Assembly: GCA_017960885.1 (NCBI GenBank)
Contig: JAGCYI010000008.1
Coordinates: forward strand, 1-64,000
Reading direction: 5' to 3'
Length of the DNA: 64,000 nt
Source: Bacteroidales bacterium
Lineage (GTDB): Bacteria; Bacteroidota; Bacteroidia; Bacteroidales; UBA3824
The position numbers and the translations under genes are program-made. Numbering within the stretch: position 1 is the stretch's first letter; each line of letters opens with the position of its first letter. Below the pieces are notes generated by a model. It was not told the DNA's origin and searched no databases. It saw only the letters and a list, made by a program, of their open reading frames with translations. Positions 41,351-51,518 of this stretch are shown piece by piece.

Positions 41351-41376
41351 CAGTTGAACAATAAACGCTACATACT

Positions 41377-41637
41377 ATGGCAGATTCACGATACCTCAAC
41401 CCATATACCGACTTTGACATCACCAACGCCATGAACGATGCTGAAATGAAAGGCTTTGGCAAAGGAAAAGAAATCGGTTTGGAAGAAGGCATTGCTCAAG
41501 GTATTGCAGAAGGCATTGCCGAAGGCGCTCAATCCGAAAAACTTGACACCGCCAAACGTATGAGAACCAAAGGTTTTGATGTTCAGACTATTGCTGATTT
41601 AACTCAACTCCCCATCTCCGAAATCGAAAAGTTGTAA
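41377..41637 (+). CDS. Nuclease-less Rpn-like mini-protein
   Basis: The 86-residue protein starts MADSRYLNPYTDFDI, resembling the N terminus of Rpn/PD-(D/E)XK family proteins (usually RYLNPYTDFGFKKLFG). It jumps straight to a C-terminal part: a Glu/Gly-rich GKEIGLEEGIAQGIAEGIAEGA coiled region and the usual tail AKRMRTKGFDVQTIADLTQLPISEIEKL. The entire nuclease core (about 200 residues) is missing. It has its own promoter. It may be a remnant of internal deletion, or a functional short form comparable to RpnS proteins that block their full-length nuclease. Confidence 0.75.
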   Translation: MADSRYLNPYTDFDITNAMNDAEMKGFGKGKEIGLEEGIAQGIAEGIAEGAQSEKLDTAKRMRTKGFDVQTIADLTQLPISEIEKL

Positions 41638-41674
41638 GGAATTATCCTTTCCGTGTTTTCCGTGGATAATTATT

Positions 41675-41704
41675 TTGCAATATCAAACAAAATAATTACC
41701 TTTG
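41675..41704 (+). promoter_or_regulatory. Promoter of the AT-rich lipoprotein pair
   Basis: TTG at 41675 and TACCTTTG at 41697-41704, 22 bp apart. Confidence 0.65.
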
Positions 41705-41738
41705 CATCAAACCTTTAAACATCTGTAAATATGGCATA

Positions 41739-42359
41739 ATGAAATACATTTCTTTTCTATATATTGTTGTAATCTTTGCTTTAATAGGTTGTCGAAACGA
41801 AAACGAATATTTCGAGGATCAAGAACCTATTAGGGAAATATCTTTTTTTAATCGTTTAGAACATGATAGGGAAGTATATTATTTTGGAGAATATATAATG
41901 TTAGATTATGATTTTTTTATTGGAATTGAAACCCCTATAGAAAATCGTTTCGCAATGGTGTTTGCTAAGGATAATGACAAATGTAATTCTTTTGAATATG
42001 ATGCTATAGTTATGTATCTGCCTAATTCACAGGATAGTATTTCTTATTATTATAAAAACAATTTGATTAAAATTCAGTCTTATATTGAACAATCATCATA
42101 TTTCAATCAAAATTGTAAGTTTAAAAACAAGGTTAATGTATTGAAATATGTTGTTCAACAACTGATATGTTTTTTGGAAATCCCTAAAAATTGTACTGGT
42201 ACTTATGCTGATACGAAACGTAAAAGATGTATTCAACTTATTGATGAAGATATAAAAGACGATACTATTTGTTGGACTTTTGGTAGTACCATCAAAAATA
42301 ATACTTATTCCTTATCATTGCTTAAAACTAACGAAAGCGTAAACCTACTTTTACAATGA
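41739..42359 (+). CDS. Hypothetical AT-rich lipoprotein
   Basis: The 206-residue lipoprotein has lipobox FALIGC near residue 18. The rest is rich in Asn, Tyr, Phe and Asp (EYFEDQEPIREISFFNRLEHDREVYYFGEYIM) and no domain is recognised. Its codons are much more A/T-biased than those of neighbours such as ispF. The following lipoprotein gene starts 4 nt before its stop, so the two form an operon. Confidence 0.6.
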   Translation: MKYISFLYIVVIFALIGCRNENEYFEDQEPIREISFFNRLEHDREVYYFGEYIMLDYDFFIGIETPIENRFAMVFAKDNDKCNSFEYDAIVMYLPNSQDSISYYYKNNLIKIQSYIEQSSYFNQNCKFKNKVNVLKYVVQQLICFLEIPKNCTGTYADTKRKRCIQLIDEDIKDDTICWTFGSTIKNNTYSLSLLKTNESVNLLLQ

Positions 42360-43363
42360 GAAAATCTATTTCTTACATATTATTGATATTATGGTTAGTT
42401 GTTGTAGTATCTTGTGTTAATGAAGAATCTAAAGTTGCATTAGAGAACTCAAAAATCGAATTATGGGGTGAGGAAATACAACTGAATGGAAATCCGGCTC
42501 CTGAATTAGTGGCAGAGTTAGAAAAGGGAAACGTGGATTATGTTTTCAGTTTTAGTAATATGCTCCACTTGTCGATTATTATAGAACCTCCTTATATTTA
42601 TCATTGTTTTATAATTGAGCAAGTATTAGATAATAAACAACTCAGTTATTTGAAAATTAATGATGCAGCACGTCTCCATTTTGTCCCGCAATATGATTCG
42701 CTTAAATATGATTTAAATTTTAAATTTGATGATGTTAAAAACGGTTTATTCTTTTCATCGAAATTTGATTCTGTCCCTTTATTTAGAGCCAAATCTGAAA
42801 AATATAATCAGTTGCTGACTTCGTGTGATGATGATAAAGATTTTTCCGATTATTACAAAAAATCTCTTTATTTTAATAGTGATACTATAATTGATTCTTA
42901 TGATAGAGATTCTCATTTATTTGGATTGATGGAAATACTATTGGTTAGGTTGGCCGTATCACCTGTATTTGATGATTATCCAATTTTAGATTGGATTTTC
43001 CTTGATGGTGATATATGTACTCATGGTCCCATTGGTCAATTTTATCCTGATTATTCTAATGATAATCCCGCAGAGTTATTGAAGGATTATATCTCACGAT
43101 GGAATGAAGGGTATAATGCAGGAAGTCTTATTTCAAAACACGACGGACGTCGATATGACACTAAAATTTTTAGTTATCACAAAGGTCTGATAAATAATCT
43201 TGAAACCAAAACGCATGAAATTGACAGTTTGTTTAAATCCGGTTGGTATATTTACAACTATCATTATAGTTATTATTTCGCCTTCTCTGTAGATAGTATT
43301 AACATTAAGCGAAAGTTTATCAATGCTAATTATCTTATGTCATCTCGATTTGGAATAGAATAG
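42356..43363 (+). CDS. Hypothetical AT-rich lipoprotein, second of a pair
   Basis: The 335-residue lipoprotein has lipobox VVSC. It has long Asp/Tyr/Phe-rich stretches (DDDKDFSDYYKKSLYFNSDTIIDSYDRDSH) and a hydrophobic middle (LFGLMEILLVRLAVSPVFDDYPIL). No family is recognised. It is translationally coupled to the previous gene by an ATGA overlap, and both share the low-GC codon bias. Together they look recently acquired or fast-evolving surface proteins. Confidence 0.6.
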   Translation: MRKSISYILLILWLVVVVSCVNEESKVALENSKIELWGEEIQLNGNPAPELVAELEKGNVDYVFSFSNMLHLSIIIEPPYIYHCFIIEQVLDNKQLSYLKINDAARLHFVPQYDSLKYDLNFKFDDVKNGLFFSSKFDSVPLFRAKSEKYNQLLTSCDDDKDFSDYYKKSLYFNSDTIIDSYDRDSHLFGLMEILLVRLAVSPVFDDYPILDWIFLDGDICTHGPIGQFYPDYSNDNPAELLKDYISRWNEGYNAGSLISKHDGRRYDTKIFSYHKGLINNLETKTHEIDSLFKSGWYIYNYHYSYYFAFSVDSINIKRKFINANYLMSSRFGIE

Positions 43364-43388
43364 ATGTGATGTATTTTTGTTTAAAAAA

Positions 43389-44630
43389 CTAATACCCCTC
43401 TTTGATAAACCCTCCCCAAATTTCATTAGCCAATTGCCGCATATATGCCGCAGAAAAACCTGCGCCACCTTTGTAATGCAGGCAGCCGTGGGTTTTGGCT
43501 ATGGTTTCGGTGTAATCTTTTAGGGCGTAGACAGTAAAATTATTGCGGAAGCCGTAGATTTTTAGGTCGTATTTCCAATGGTTAACAAGCGGAATTATAG
43601 AGCCTTCGGTTATGGATTTCTTGTCGCCGTCTTTCTCAAATTTTAAAAACGCCATGCCCTCCAATTGGCATTGGTAATTCTTGAACATCGAAATAAAGTT
43701 GCCGAGCGAGTAGTATACCAACATTCGGTGACCGTTGTCTTTTTCTATCCATTCCATCGGTTCCACAATGTGAGGATGCGAACCAATCACCACATCTACC
43801 TCGCAGTCGAGAAAAATCTGTGCATATTTTTTCTGCATGGCATCGGTTTCGAGCAAATATTCTGTGCCCCAGTGCGGAAACACAATCACAAAATCTGCCA
43901 TTTGCTTAGCCTTTGCCACATCGCGACGTATTTTTTCTTCGTTGAGAATGTCGGTGGCGTATGGGCACGAAAGCATTTGACCATCTTCGTTAACGCCGTA
44001 AGTGTAGTTTAAGAGCGCAAACTTGATGTTGTTTTTTTCTACAATTATAACGGTGTCTACCGAAGAAGCATCTTTGTGAATGCCAATCACGGGTATGTCG
44101 GGGTAATTGGTTTCCCAAAATTCAGCCGATTTTTGCACTGCCAACATACCGTGGTCGAAAATATGGTTGGTAGCCATAGTTACAATGTTGAATCCTGCAT
44201 TGACAACGGCGTGACCCACGGCGTCGGGCGAGTTGAATTTTGCATATCCGTGATAGCTGCCCCATCGGTTTTCGGGTTTCACGTCTTTGAGTTCCACATC
44301 CGACGCTTGGTAGCCGTTGTCGCCACCCAGGGGAGTCTCCTGATTGATAACGCGGAGGTCGCCAAGGGCAACGTATGGCTTGATGTTGTCGTAGTTGTGG
44401 TCAAAATTAAAGGTGTTTCCCGTTTTGCCGGCTTCGAGCATATACCAATCGTAGAGGTTGTCGCCCACGGCAATGAGTGTGGCTGAGTGCACCACCGAGT
44501 CGGCAAAAATGAATTTTGTGGTGTCGTCGGCGGGATTGGTTTGATTTGGGTTGACAATGCAGCCAGCGTACGATGATAGTACAAAGGCGTTGGTCAAAAG
44601 CAATGTGGTAAGCATATTATGTTTTTTCAT
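43389..44630 (-). CDS. CapA-family (poly-gamma-glutamate synthesis type) metallophosphatase-like protein
   Basis: The 413-residue exported protein has lipoprotein-like N terminus LLLTNAFVLSSYAGC. CapA-type motifs follow: VAVGDNLYDW-like (LIAVGDNLYDWYML), NQETPLGG, TMATNHIFDHGMLAV, VVFPHWGTEYLLE, VVIGSHPHIVEPMEW and YSLGNFIS. These residues form the metal site of the calcineurin-like fold. CapA enzymes act on envelope polymers; the exact substrate is unknown. It is convergent with the AT-rich lipoproteins and divergent from susC. Confidence 0.9.
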   Translation of the reverse strand: MKKHNMLTTLLLTNAFVLSSYAGCIVNPNQTNPADDTTKFIFADSVVHSATLIAVGDNLYDWYMLEAGKTGNTFNFDHNYDNIKPYVALGDLRVINQETPLGGDNGYQASDVELKDVKPENRWGSYHGYAKFNSPDAVGHAVVNAGFNIVTMATNHIFDHGMLAVQKSAEFWETNYPDIPVIGIHKDASSVDTVIIVEKNNIKFALLNYTYGVNEDGQMLSCPYATDILNEEKIRRDVAKAKQMADFVIVFPHWGTEYLLETDAMQKKYAQIFLDCEVDVVIGSHPHIVEPMEWIEKDNGHRMLVYYSLGNFISMFKNYQCQLEGMAFLKFEKDGDKKSITEGSIIPLVNHWKYDLKIYGFRNNFTVYALKDYTETIAKTHGCLHYKGGAGFSAAYMRQLANEIWGGFIKEGY

Positions 44631-44815
44631 AGTAATCTAACATACGGCAAAAATCTTACCAATATTTCTTTCGACTAGAAAATAAGAATTTCTGCATTTG
44701 CAGTGTTTTGTGCTAAAAAATGGAATAAAACTCCATTTTTTTTACGAATATTGCTTAATACTGACTGTTTTTTGATGCTTTTCTAAAAATTTAGATTTAT
44801 TTAACTTTTTTTGTT

Positions 44816-44823
44816 TATTTTTG
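44816..44823 (+). promoter_or_regulatory. -7 box (TATTTTTG) upstream of susC
   Basis: Exact TAnnTTTG match about 93 bp upstream of the susC ATG. The intergenic region 44631-44915 holds no other recognisable feature. Confidence 0.5.
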
Positions 44824-44915
44824 TAGCCGAAAAAAGAAAGATTGCGAAGTTTGTATTTCGCAAAAGAATAGTCAAAATTTATTAAGTAACATTTAAAGTA
44901 ATACTAGTTTTTATT

Positions 44916-47900
44916 ATGGGCAAAAAAAGATTATTGTTGCTTTTGACATTATTACTGTTTGTATGTTCTGCACTTAGAGCGCAGGAAAAGACGGTAACAG
45001 GTAAAGTAACAGGAGAAGACGGTAATCCGATTTTCGGCGCCACAATCGCTGTTAAAGGGACTACTATTGGCACAATCTCAGGCGAGAACGGTGCCTACAC
45101 TATCAAAGTTCCCGAGCGCGTAGCAAACGATTCGCTCGTATTCTCTTATCTGGGCTATCAAGACCAAGTGCAGCCGATGGCAGGACGCACCACAATCAAC
45201 GTTGTGATGCAAGAGGCCGACCTTCAGGTTGAAGAGGTTGTGGTTACAGCGCTTGGTATCTCGCGCGAGAAAAAAGCGCTCGGATATGCTGTTACCGATG
45301 TCGACGGCGATGAGCTTTCAAAATCGCGTGGCGGTTTGAACAACCCTGTTAACGCATTGCAAGGCAAGGTTGCAGGTTTGCAGATTACTTCTGGCGCTGG
45401 TTCAATGGGCGGTTCTTCTAAGGTTATCATCCGTGGTAACAACTCGCTCAGCGGCAGCAACCAGCCGTTGTTTGTGGTTGACGGTGTGCCGATCGAAGGC
45501 AGGGACTACAACTCGGTAGACACTCAGCGTGGTGCCGGTGGATACGACTACGGTAACCTTATCCAGGATATCAACCCCGACGATATTGAAAACATCTCGG
45601 TGCTTAAAGGCGCAAGCGCTACAGCCCTCTACGGAAGCCGCGCTTCCAACGGTGTGGTTATGATCACTACCAAGAAGGCTAAGAAAGGCTCGGGATTTAA
45701 TGTAGATTTTACCTCTACTATTGGTTTCGAGGTGGTTACCAAACTTCCAAAACTTCAGAACCAATATGGTGGCGGATATGGCTATATGGCTCTCGACGGT
45801 GAGGACGACTTCGGTGAGGCTGAAATCAACGGCGTAAAATACACCACAGTTGACTACGAGATGGACGAAAGCTGGGGTCCGAAACTCGACGGCCGCCAGG
45901 TGCTCTCATGGTACGACCTTGCTAAATGGGAGGCCAACGGCAAACAGGGCAATCCTACAACTTCGCCTTGGAGCCCTTCTAGTTCCGATATCCGCGACTT
46001 CTTTAAGTTAGGCGTTTCGCAGCAGACCAACATTGCCATTTCGCAGTCTACCGACAACGGTGCTTTCCGTATCAGCTACACCAACAGCACTTTGGATGGC
46101 TATGTTCCCAACTCTTCGATGTATAAAAACAGCATTAATGTTAGTGGCAACATCACAAGCCTCGACAAGAAGTTCGACATATTCACCAATGTAAGTTATT
46201 TCAACAGCCGCGCCAAAGGCCGTCAGGAGATTGGCTATGGCGACAACAACTACATGGTTAAGTTTACCCAGTGGGGTCAGCGTCAGTTGAATATGAACGA
46301 ATTGGAAGCACTTTATATGTATCCCGACGGTTCAATGGCAACTTGGAACCGCAGCAGTTACAACGATCCGAGCTCAGCATATCACAACAATATATATTGG
46401 AGCCGTTACAAAAACTACGAGAACGACGAACGCAACCGTGTGTATGGAAATGTTGGTGCAAGTTACAAGATTTTCCCCTTCTTGAAGGCACAGTACAAGG
46501 TTAACCTCGACTTCTTTGTTGACAAGCAGTACGAGCGCAACGCCGTAGGCTCTAACGAGCAGAGCAAGTATAAGGAGATCAGCCGTCAGAAATACGAAAT
46601 CAACCATGAGTTCGTGCTCTCATACAACCAGCGTTTCGGCGAATTCGGCGTTTCGGCATTGGCTGGCGCAAATATCATGAAGAGCCGTTACGAATATATT
46701 TACGGCGAGACTGTAGGTGGTTTGGCAATTCCAGACTTCTACAACTTGAAAAACTCGTTTGTAGCTGCCGACGGTTTCAACCGTCGTGAAGAGAAAGGTA
46801 TCAATTCAATATTCGGCGATGTTACCCTCAGCTGGTTGGATATGATTTATCTCGAAGCTACTGTTCGTAGCGACAAGTCTTCTACATTGCCCCAAGGCAA
46901 CAACGTGTATGTATATCCTTCGGTAACAGCAAGCTGGCTCTTCTCTGAGCTCCTCAAAGAAAAGATGCCTTGGTTCTCTTACGGAAAATTCCGCCTAGGT
47001 TATGCTATGGTGGGCAACGATACCGATGTTTACAGCGTTTACGACGTTTACTCAGCATATACAAAAATCGACGAGTCGGCTCCTGGATACCGTTTGTCGA
47101 ACACTCTTAACAACAGCGAGTTGAAACCTGAATCTACCACATCGTGGGAAGCTGGTCTTGAACTTTCGTTCTTTACCAACCGTCTTGGTCTCGACGTAAC
47201 ATGTTATCAAACAGTTACCGAAAACGAGATTGTTCCTCTTACTGTATCGGGTGCCACCGGATATATATATAAGGTGATCAACTCTGGCGAAATCGAAAAC
47301 AAAGGCGTAGAGGTGTCGCTCCACGGCTCTCCTGTAAAAACTAAGGATTTTGAATGGAGTTCGAGCATTACCTACGCTGCCAACAAGAATAAAGTAAAGA
47401 GCCTTGCCGATGGTGTAGACTACTATCGTATTCAGTCGGCTCCGTTCCAGGTAGAGATTGGTGCAGTAGTAGGCAGGGAGTATGGCGTAATTATGGGTAC
47501 AAACTTCCAGTACGATGAAAACGGCAACAAGGTTGTAAACCGCTATGGTCTTTACAAAGCCACCAATGGCAACGAACCAATCGGCGATATTTTCCCCGAC
47601 TTCACTGGTGGTTGGTCTAATACCTTTACTTACAAAAACTTCGACCTCAATGTCCTCTTAGATTTCTCCAAAGGTGGACACTTCTACAGCACCACAGTGC
47701 TTTGGGGTAGTTATTGCGGTATGTTGGAAGAAACCGCAGCCAACAACGTCCGCGAAACTGGTATAGTATCAGATGGCTATACCGAAGATGGTCAGGTGAA
47801 TACCGAACCAGTTGCAGCCCGCGATTATTATGAGAATTATTACAACGGACCTGCTGCTCAAAGCATCCTTAGAAGCGACTATGTGAAACTTCGCGAAGTA

Positions 47901-48113
47901 AACTTCGGTTATACATTCCGTTTCAAACCCGACTTCTTTGCTAAGTCGCTCCGTCTTTCGGCTTACGGACGCAACCTCGCTGTATGGGGTCCCGATGTTA
48001 AGCACTTCGACCCTGAAATGATTGTTACAAGTGCTAGCAACTCGCAGGGTATCGAGGGTGGTGCTACTCCTATGGTTGCCACATTCGGTTTCACTGCTAA
48101 CTTAAAATTCTAA
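44916..48113 (+). CDS. SusC/RagA-type TonB-dependent outer-membrane transporter
   Basis: The 1065-residue transporter has a signal peptide and a carboxypeptidase-regulatory domain (VTGKVTGEDGNPIFGATIAVKGT, residues about 25-105). The plug opens at QVEEVVVTALGISREKKALGYAVTDV and includes NVLKGASATALYGSRASNGVVMITTKK-type SusC motifs. A 22-strand barrel follows and ends in ...FGFTANLKF. It imports a glycan or peptide bound by the partner SusD, using TonB energy. SusD follows 18 nt downstream. No sigma/anti-sigma, HTCS or glycoside hydrolase is adjacent, so the substrate is not inferable. Confidence 0.97.
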   Translation: MGKKRLLLLLTLLLFVCSALRAQEKTVTGKVTGEDGNPIFGATIAVKGTTIGTISGENGAYTIKVPERVANDSLVFSYLGYQDQVQPMAGRTTINVVMQEADLQVEEVVVTALGISREKKALGYAVTDVDGDELSKSRGGLNNPVNALQGKVAGLQITSGAGSMGGSSKVIIRGNNSLSGSNQPLFVVDGVPIEGRDYNSVDTQRGAGGYDYGNLIQDINPDDIENISVLKGASATALYGSRASNGVVMITTKKAKKGSGFNVDFTSTIGFEVVTKLPKLQNQYGGGYGYMALDGEDDFGEAEINGVKYTTVDYEMDESWGPKLDGRQVLSWYDLAKWEANGKQGNPTTSPWSPSSSDIRDFFKLGVSQQTNIAISQSTDNGAFRISYTNSTLDGYVPNSSMYKNSINVSGNITSLDKKFDIFTNVSYFNSRAKGRQEIGYGDNNYMVKFTQWGQRQLNMNELEALYMYPDGSMATWNRSSYNDPSSAYHNNIYWSRYKNYENDERNRVYGNVGASYKIFPFLKAQYKVNLDFFVDKQYERNAVGSNEQSKYKEISRQKYEINHEFVLSYNQRFGEFGVSALAGANIMKSRYEYIYGETVGGLAIPDFYNLKNSFVAADGFNRREEKGINSIFGDVTLSWLDMIYLEATVRSDKSSTLPQGNNVYVYPSVTASWLFSELLKEKMPWFSYGKFRLGYAMVGNDTDVYSVYDVYSAYTKIDESAPGYRLSNTLNNSELKPESTTSWEAGLELSFFTNRLGLDVTCYQTVTENEIVPLTVSGATGYIYKVINSGEIENKGVEVSLHGSPVKTKDFEWSSSITYAANKNKVKSLADGVDYYRIQSAPFQVEIGAVVGREYGVIMGTNFQYDENGNKVVNRYGLYKATNGNEPIGDIFPDFTGGWSNTFTYKNFDLNVLLDFSKGGHFYSTTVLWGSYCGMLEETAANNVRETGIVSDGYTEDGQVNTEPVAARDYYENYYNGPAAQSILRSDYVKLREVNFGYTFRFKPDFFAKSLRLSAYGRNLAVWGPDVKHFDPEMIVTSASNSQGIEGGATPMVATFGFTANLKF

Positions 48114-48131
48114 ATACTGGAGGATAAAATA

Positions 48132-49712
48132 ATGAAAAACATATCAAAATATTTTTTCGCATCTTTGTTGGCTGTAGGCGCTGTTGCCTGCACCGACCTC
48201 GACGAACTCAATGAGAGTCCTAACGATCCTCGTGTCGTGCCCTCTAACATGATTATGGGTGGCGCACAAAAATGGACTGTGGACAATGTCTACGACGTTT
48301 GGTTCAGCGGACGTCAGTGTACGTCATACGCGCAGCAGATAGGTCAGCGAAACTATACTGAGGAAGACCGTTATCAAGTACGTGAATCGGTTAACAATAA
48401 TTATTTCAAGTATATGTATTTGGGTCTTGCCAACTTCCAGAATGTTATCACCCTGAATTCCGACCCTGCTACTGCTCCCGCTAATTCTCTTTATGGTGAC
48501 AACGACAATCAGATTGCCGCCGCCCGTATTATGAAAGTATGGCTCTTCGATATTATTACCGACACATGGGGCGCAGTTCCATACTTCGAGGCACTGAAAT
48601 TAGTGAGCGATAATGTTATTTACCTCAAATACGACAACCAGAAAGAGATCTACGCCGACCTTATCAAAGAACTTACAGAGGCTGCTGCTCAGATCAAAGA
48701 AGACGAGGACGCTTTTGTAAGTGGCGACAATATCTTTGGCGGTGACGCTTCTAAGTGGAAAAAATTTGCAAACTCGCTCAAATGCCGTCTTGCTATCCAC
48801 TTGTCGAAGGTTGATCCTAATTGGAAAACATACATTGCCGAGGCTTTGGCTGATGGCGTAATGGAAAGCAACGACGATGCCGCTTACTACAAGTATTCTT
48901 CTGCTGGCACTGAGTATTGCAAATTTTATGAGGGTTTCTACGTTGACGGACGTAACGACCTTACTATCCTCAAACCATTTGTCGATATTCTCAAAGGTCA
49001 GCCCGATACGCTCAACGGTAAATCGCACCCTTGGCCTGGTGTTGTTGACCCCCGTCTCAAAATCTTTACCACTCCCAATGGCGCTGGCGAATACTGTGGC
49101 ATTCCAGTGGGTGCTCCTACAGGTATACAGGCTGATTTCGCAGCCTCTGCCCCCAACTGGTATAAAACTCAGCCTTATATTTTGACCAAAGAGTATGCTG
49201 TACCTTTGATGACATACGCCGAATTGCTGTTTATCCTTTGCGAATACAACAACTTCGATTCTAACTACTACATGGATGGTATCGACGCTTCAATCGATTA
49301 TTGGAGCGGACTCTCTGGTATAGCTATTAGCGATCTTGACAAGCAGGCTTATATTGAAGCCGTTTCTACCAATGTTGACGCTGAGGCTTGCGCTATTCAG
49401 AAATATATCGACCTTTATTCCAACGGCACAGAGGCTTGGACAGAAATCCGCCGTACAGGATACCCCGAGCAGCTGGTTCGTCCGGGCGAAATCGTTGGCG
49501 AGTTGAATGGCAATATGATTAAATTCTCTCCTCTTAGCGATTCCAAAGGCGATATTATTTCGCGTGTTAAGTATCCCGTTGTTGAGAGTACTCTCAACGG
49601 CGAAGCTTTCACCGAAGCTGTAAAAAATCTCCAAGATGGCACAAACAACTACTACTCTAAAATGTACTGGGATGTAAGAAAATCTTCTTACGAGCATCCC
49701 AGCAACTTGTAG
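48132..49712 (+). CDS. SusD/RagB-type outer-membrane nutrient-binding lipoprotein
   Basis: The 526-residue lipoprotein has lipobox AVACTDLDELNESPNDP. It contains helical TPR-like repeats and the SusD-like_2 type segments RQCTSYAQQIGQRNYTEEDRY, WGAVPYFEAL and WTEIRRTGYPEQL near the C terminus. It covers the SusC barrel and captures substrate. It is co-transcribed with the upstream SusC gene and ends at a strong terminator. Confidence 0.96.
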   Translation: MKNISKYFFASLLAVGAVACTDLDELNESPNDPRVVPSNMIMGGAQKWTVDNVYDVWFSGRQCTSYAQQIGQRNYTEEDRYQVRESVNNNYFKYMYLGLANFQNVITLNSDPATAPANSLYGDNDNQIAAARIMKVWLFDIITDTWGAVPYFEALKLVSDNVIYLKYDNQKEIYADLIKELTEAAAQIKEDEDAFVSGDNIFGGDASKWKKFANSLKCRLAIHLSKVDPNWKTYIAEALADGVMESNDDAAYYKYSSAGTEYCKFYEGFYVDGRNDLTILKPFVDILKGQPDTLNGKSHPWPGVVDPRLKIFTTPNGAGEYCGIPVGAPTGIQADFAASAPNWYKTQPYILTKEYAVPLMTYAELLFILCEYNNFDSNYYMDGIDASIDYWSGLSGIAISDLDKQAYIEAVSTNVDAEACAIQKYIDLYSNGTEAWTEIRRTGYPEQLVRPGEIVGELNGNMIKFSPLSDSKGDIISRVKYPVVESTLNGEAFTEAVKNLQDGTNNYYSKMYWDVRKSSYEHPSNL

Positions 49713-49730
49713 TAAGTTTGCAATATAATT

Positions 49731-49770
49731 AAAAAAAATCCTCCTTGTTTAGCAGGGAGGATTTTTTTTT
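49731..49770. terminator. Terminator of the susCD operon
   Basis: AAAATCCTCC/GGAGGATTTT 10-bp stem with flanking A and T runs, 19 nt after the susD stop. Confidence 0.9.
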
Positions 49771-49859
49771 GTTTATTATTTTGATTTTTAAACTTCTCCG
49801 ATTGTTTTTTTTCGTAACTTCACACCATAAATTGTAATATAACATAAACTTTTAAAACG

Positions 49860-51500
49860 ATGAAAATTAAACATTTACTCATCTCGCTTTCTACACTTGC
49901 GCTGTTTTCGTGCGGCGGAGGACAGAACAATGGGGGAGGGGCGGGCAACCAAGCCCCTGCCATCGACACCATATCTGCCTTTGAACTATACAAAAAGTAC
50001 AATCCCGAATTGGCTGATAAACACAAAGATGCCGACACTTCGGGCAAACTATACTACTCGTTTTACGACCCTGAAAGTTACAACGAATTCGGCGGACCTT
50101 TTATAAACCTTTATTACCTCAACCTCAACAGCGGCGGCAATCTTATTGTTTATCAGCATGCCGAAAATGATATGATGCAAGATCTTTTTGTTTCACAATT
50201 CCATCTTTTCCGCTATGTCAACGGTGAACTTACTGAAGACAAAGACCTTTTGCCCGCACCCACTATCGACGATTTTGCCGAGGTTGACGGTCTTACATTC
50301 TACAACCCTACCGAGGTAGTTAAGGACTTTTTTGCTAAGAAGGAATTCTATTATCAGTATTTGCCAGAATCAGGACTTCTGATGGTTCAGGTAATTATGT
50401 ACAACGACCCTGTTAACATCTATTTCAAATGGGACGGTTCTAAGTTTGTGCTCGATTCAAAGCACGACCCAAAATCTCCGCAGAATATAATCACAGCCGA
50501 GGGATTAGGTCAGATTCACCTTGGCGACAATCCTCCCGAAAACATTGTTGGCTATCAGAAAACCACCTTCGGCAATGTGGTATATTACAACCGCGATGGA
50601 CAAAAGGAATTCAAACTTTCGCTCAACAAGGAGGGCAAAATCGACACTATCACAGTGCTTTCGCCGCTGATTACTTTCCGCTTTGATTGCGACGGACCTA
50701 CCAACGACCATTTCGGCGTTGGATTCAAGCCTGTGGATTTTTGCGGTGGAGAAAACTTCGAGTTTAGAGACGGTGTTTGGATAAGGTCGTTAAAAAACAC
50801 CTGTTTGTATTATTGTGGTTTGATGCGCTTATCAGAAGATATTGTTGACTCTCTTGGCGTGATAGATTTCTACACCACCAAAAACGCCATCACCAACCTC
50901 TATCCCGAAATTGGCAAGGTAGTCACTTGGAAGGACAATCCTAAAATTGATCCTAACGCCACAGTTACCCAAGTGAAAATATATCAACGTCAACCCGAAA
51001 CCTCTACCGGCGATGCTCATATCGCTCTTCAGTTTTGGAAAGAAATGCTCAAAGAATACGACCCCTTGGGTATGCTCGACGGCGACGAGATGCCTTCTGC
51101 CGAGATGATTGCCTCAAATCTCGAAAATGTGAAAGAAAAAAGCGACAACATAGCCACTTACGTTGCCGAAGGCGCGGAAGGATTTGAGGAGACCGTGATT
51201 TGCTTTAAACGCAACGACGGCTCGTATGTGGTGATGAAGTATTTCGACCCAAAAACATCTTCGCCCCACCGTATTTCGATGTACAATTTCCGAAACGGCA
51301 AAATCACTTGGGACGAAACTACCGATCTTATGCTTCCTGAATACGTTGTAAAACAAGAAGATCCGGGTCGCTACACTCTCAACGAGGGCTACTACATCAA
51401 GCGTTTCACCAACAAGGGCTACTACGTTGTGGGTCAAGGTGGCGACGGCTACAACTGCGAATGGAACGGTGAAAGAATTATTGATCCATCTATGGAATAA
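49860..51500 (+). CDS. Paralogous cluster lipoprotein, family A (GDNPPE type)
   Basis: The 546-residue lipoprotein has lipobox LFSC followed by a Gly-rich GGGQNNGGG linker. Family A hallmark, shared with the gene at 59587: GLGQIHLGDNPPENI, then GQKEFKLSLNKEGKIDTITVLSPL. The body alternates beta segments (FYDPESYNEFGGPFINLYYLNLNSGGNLIVY). No enzyme motif is recognised. Unlike its paralogue it has no palindromic insert behind the lipobox. It is followed 18 nt later by the FG-GAP-like protein. Confidence 0.7.
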   Translation: MKIKHLLISLSTLALFSCGGGQNNGGGAGNQAPAIDTISAFELYKKYNPELADKHKDADTSGKLYYSFYDPESYNEFGGPFINLYYLNLNSGGNLIVYQHAENDMMQDLFVSQFHLFRYVNGELTEDKDLLPAPTIDDFAEVDGLTFYNPTEVVKDFFAKKEFYYQYLPESGLLMVQVIMYNDPVNIYFKWDGSKFVLDSKHDPKSPQNIITAEGLGQIHLGDNPPENIVGYQKTTFGNVVYYNRDGQKEFKLSLNKEGKIDTITVLSPLITFRFDCDGPTNDHFGVGFKPVDFCGGENFEFRDGVWIRSLKNTCLYYCGLMRLSEDIVDSLGVIDFYTTKNAITNLYPEIGKVVTWKDNPKIDPNATVTQVKIYQRQPETSTGDAHIALQFWKEMLKEYDPLGMLDGDEMPSAEMIASNLENVKEKSDNIATYVAEGAEGFEETVICFKRNDGSYVVMKYFDPKTSSPHRISMYNFRNGKITWDETTDLMLPEYVVKQEDPGRYTLNEGYYIKRFTNKGYYVVGQGGDGYNCEWNGERIIDPSME

Positions 51501-51518
51501 CTAATAAATGATAATACT

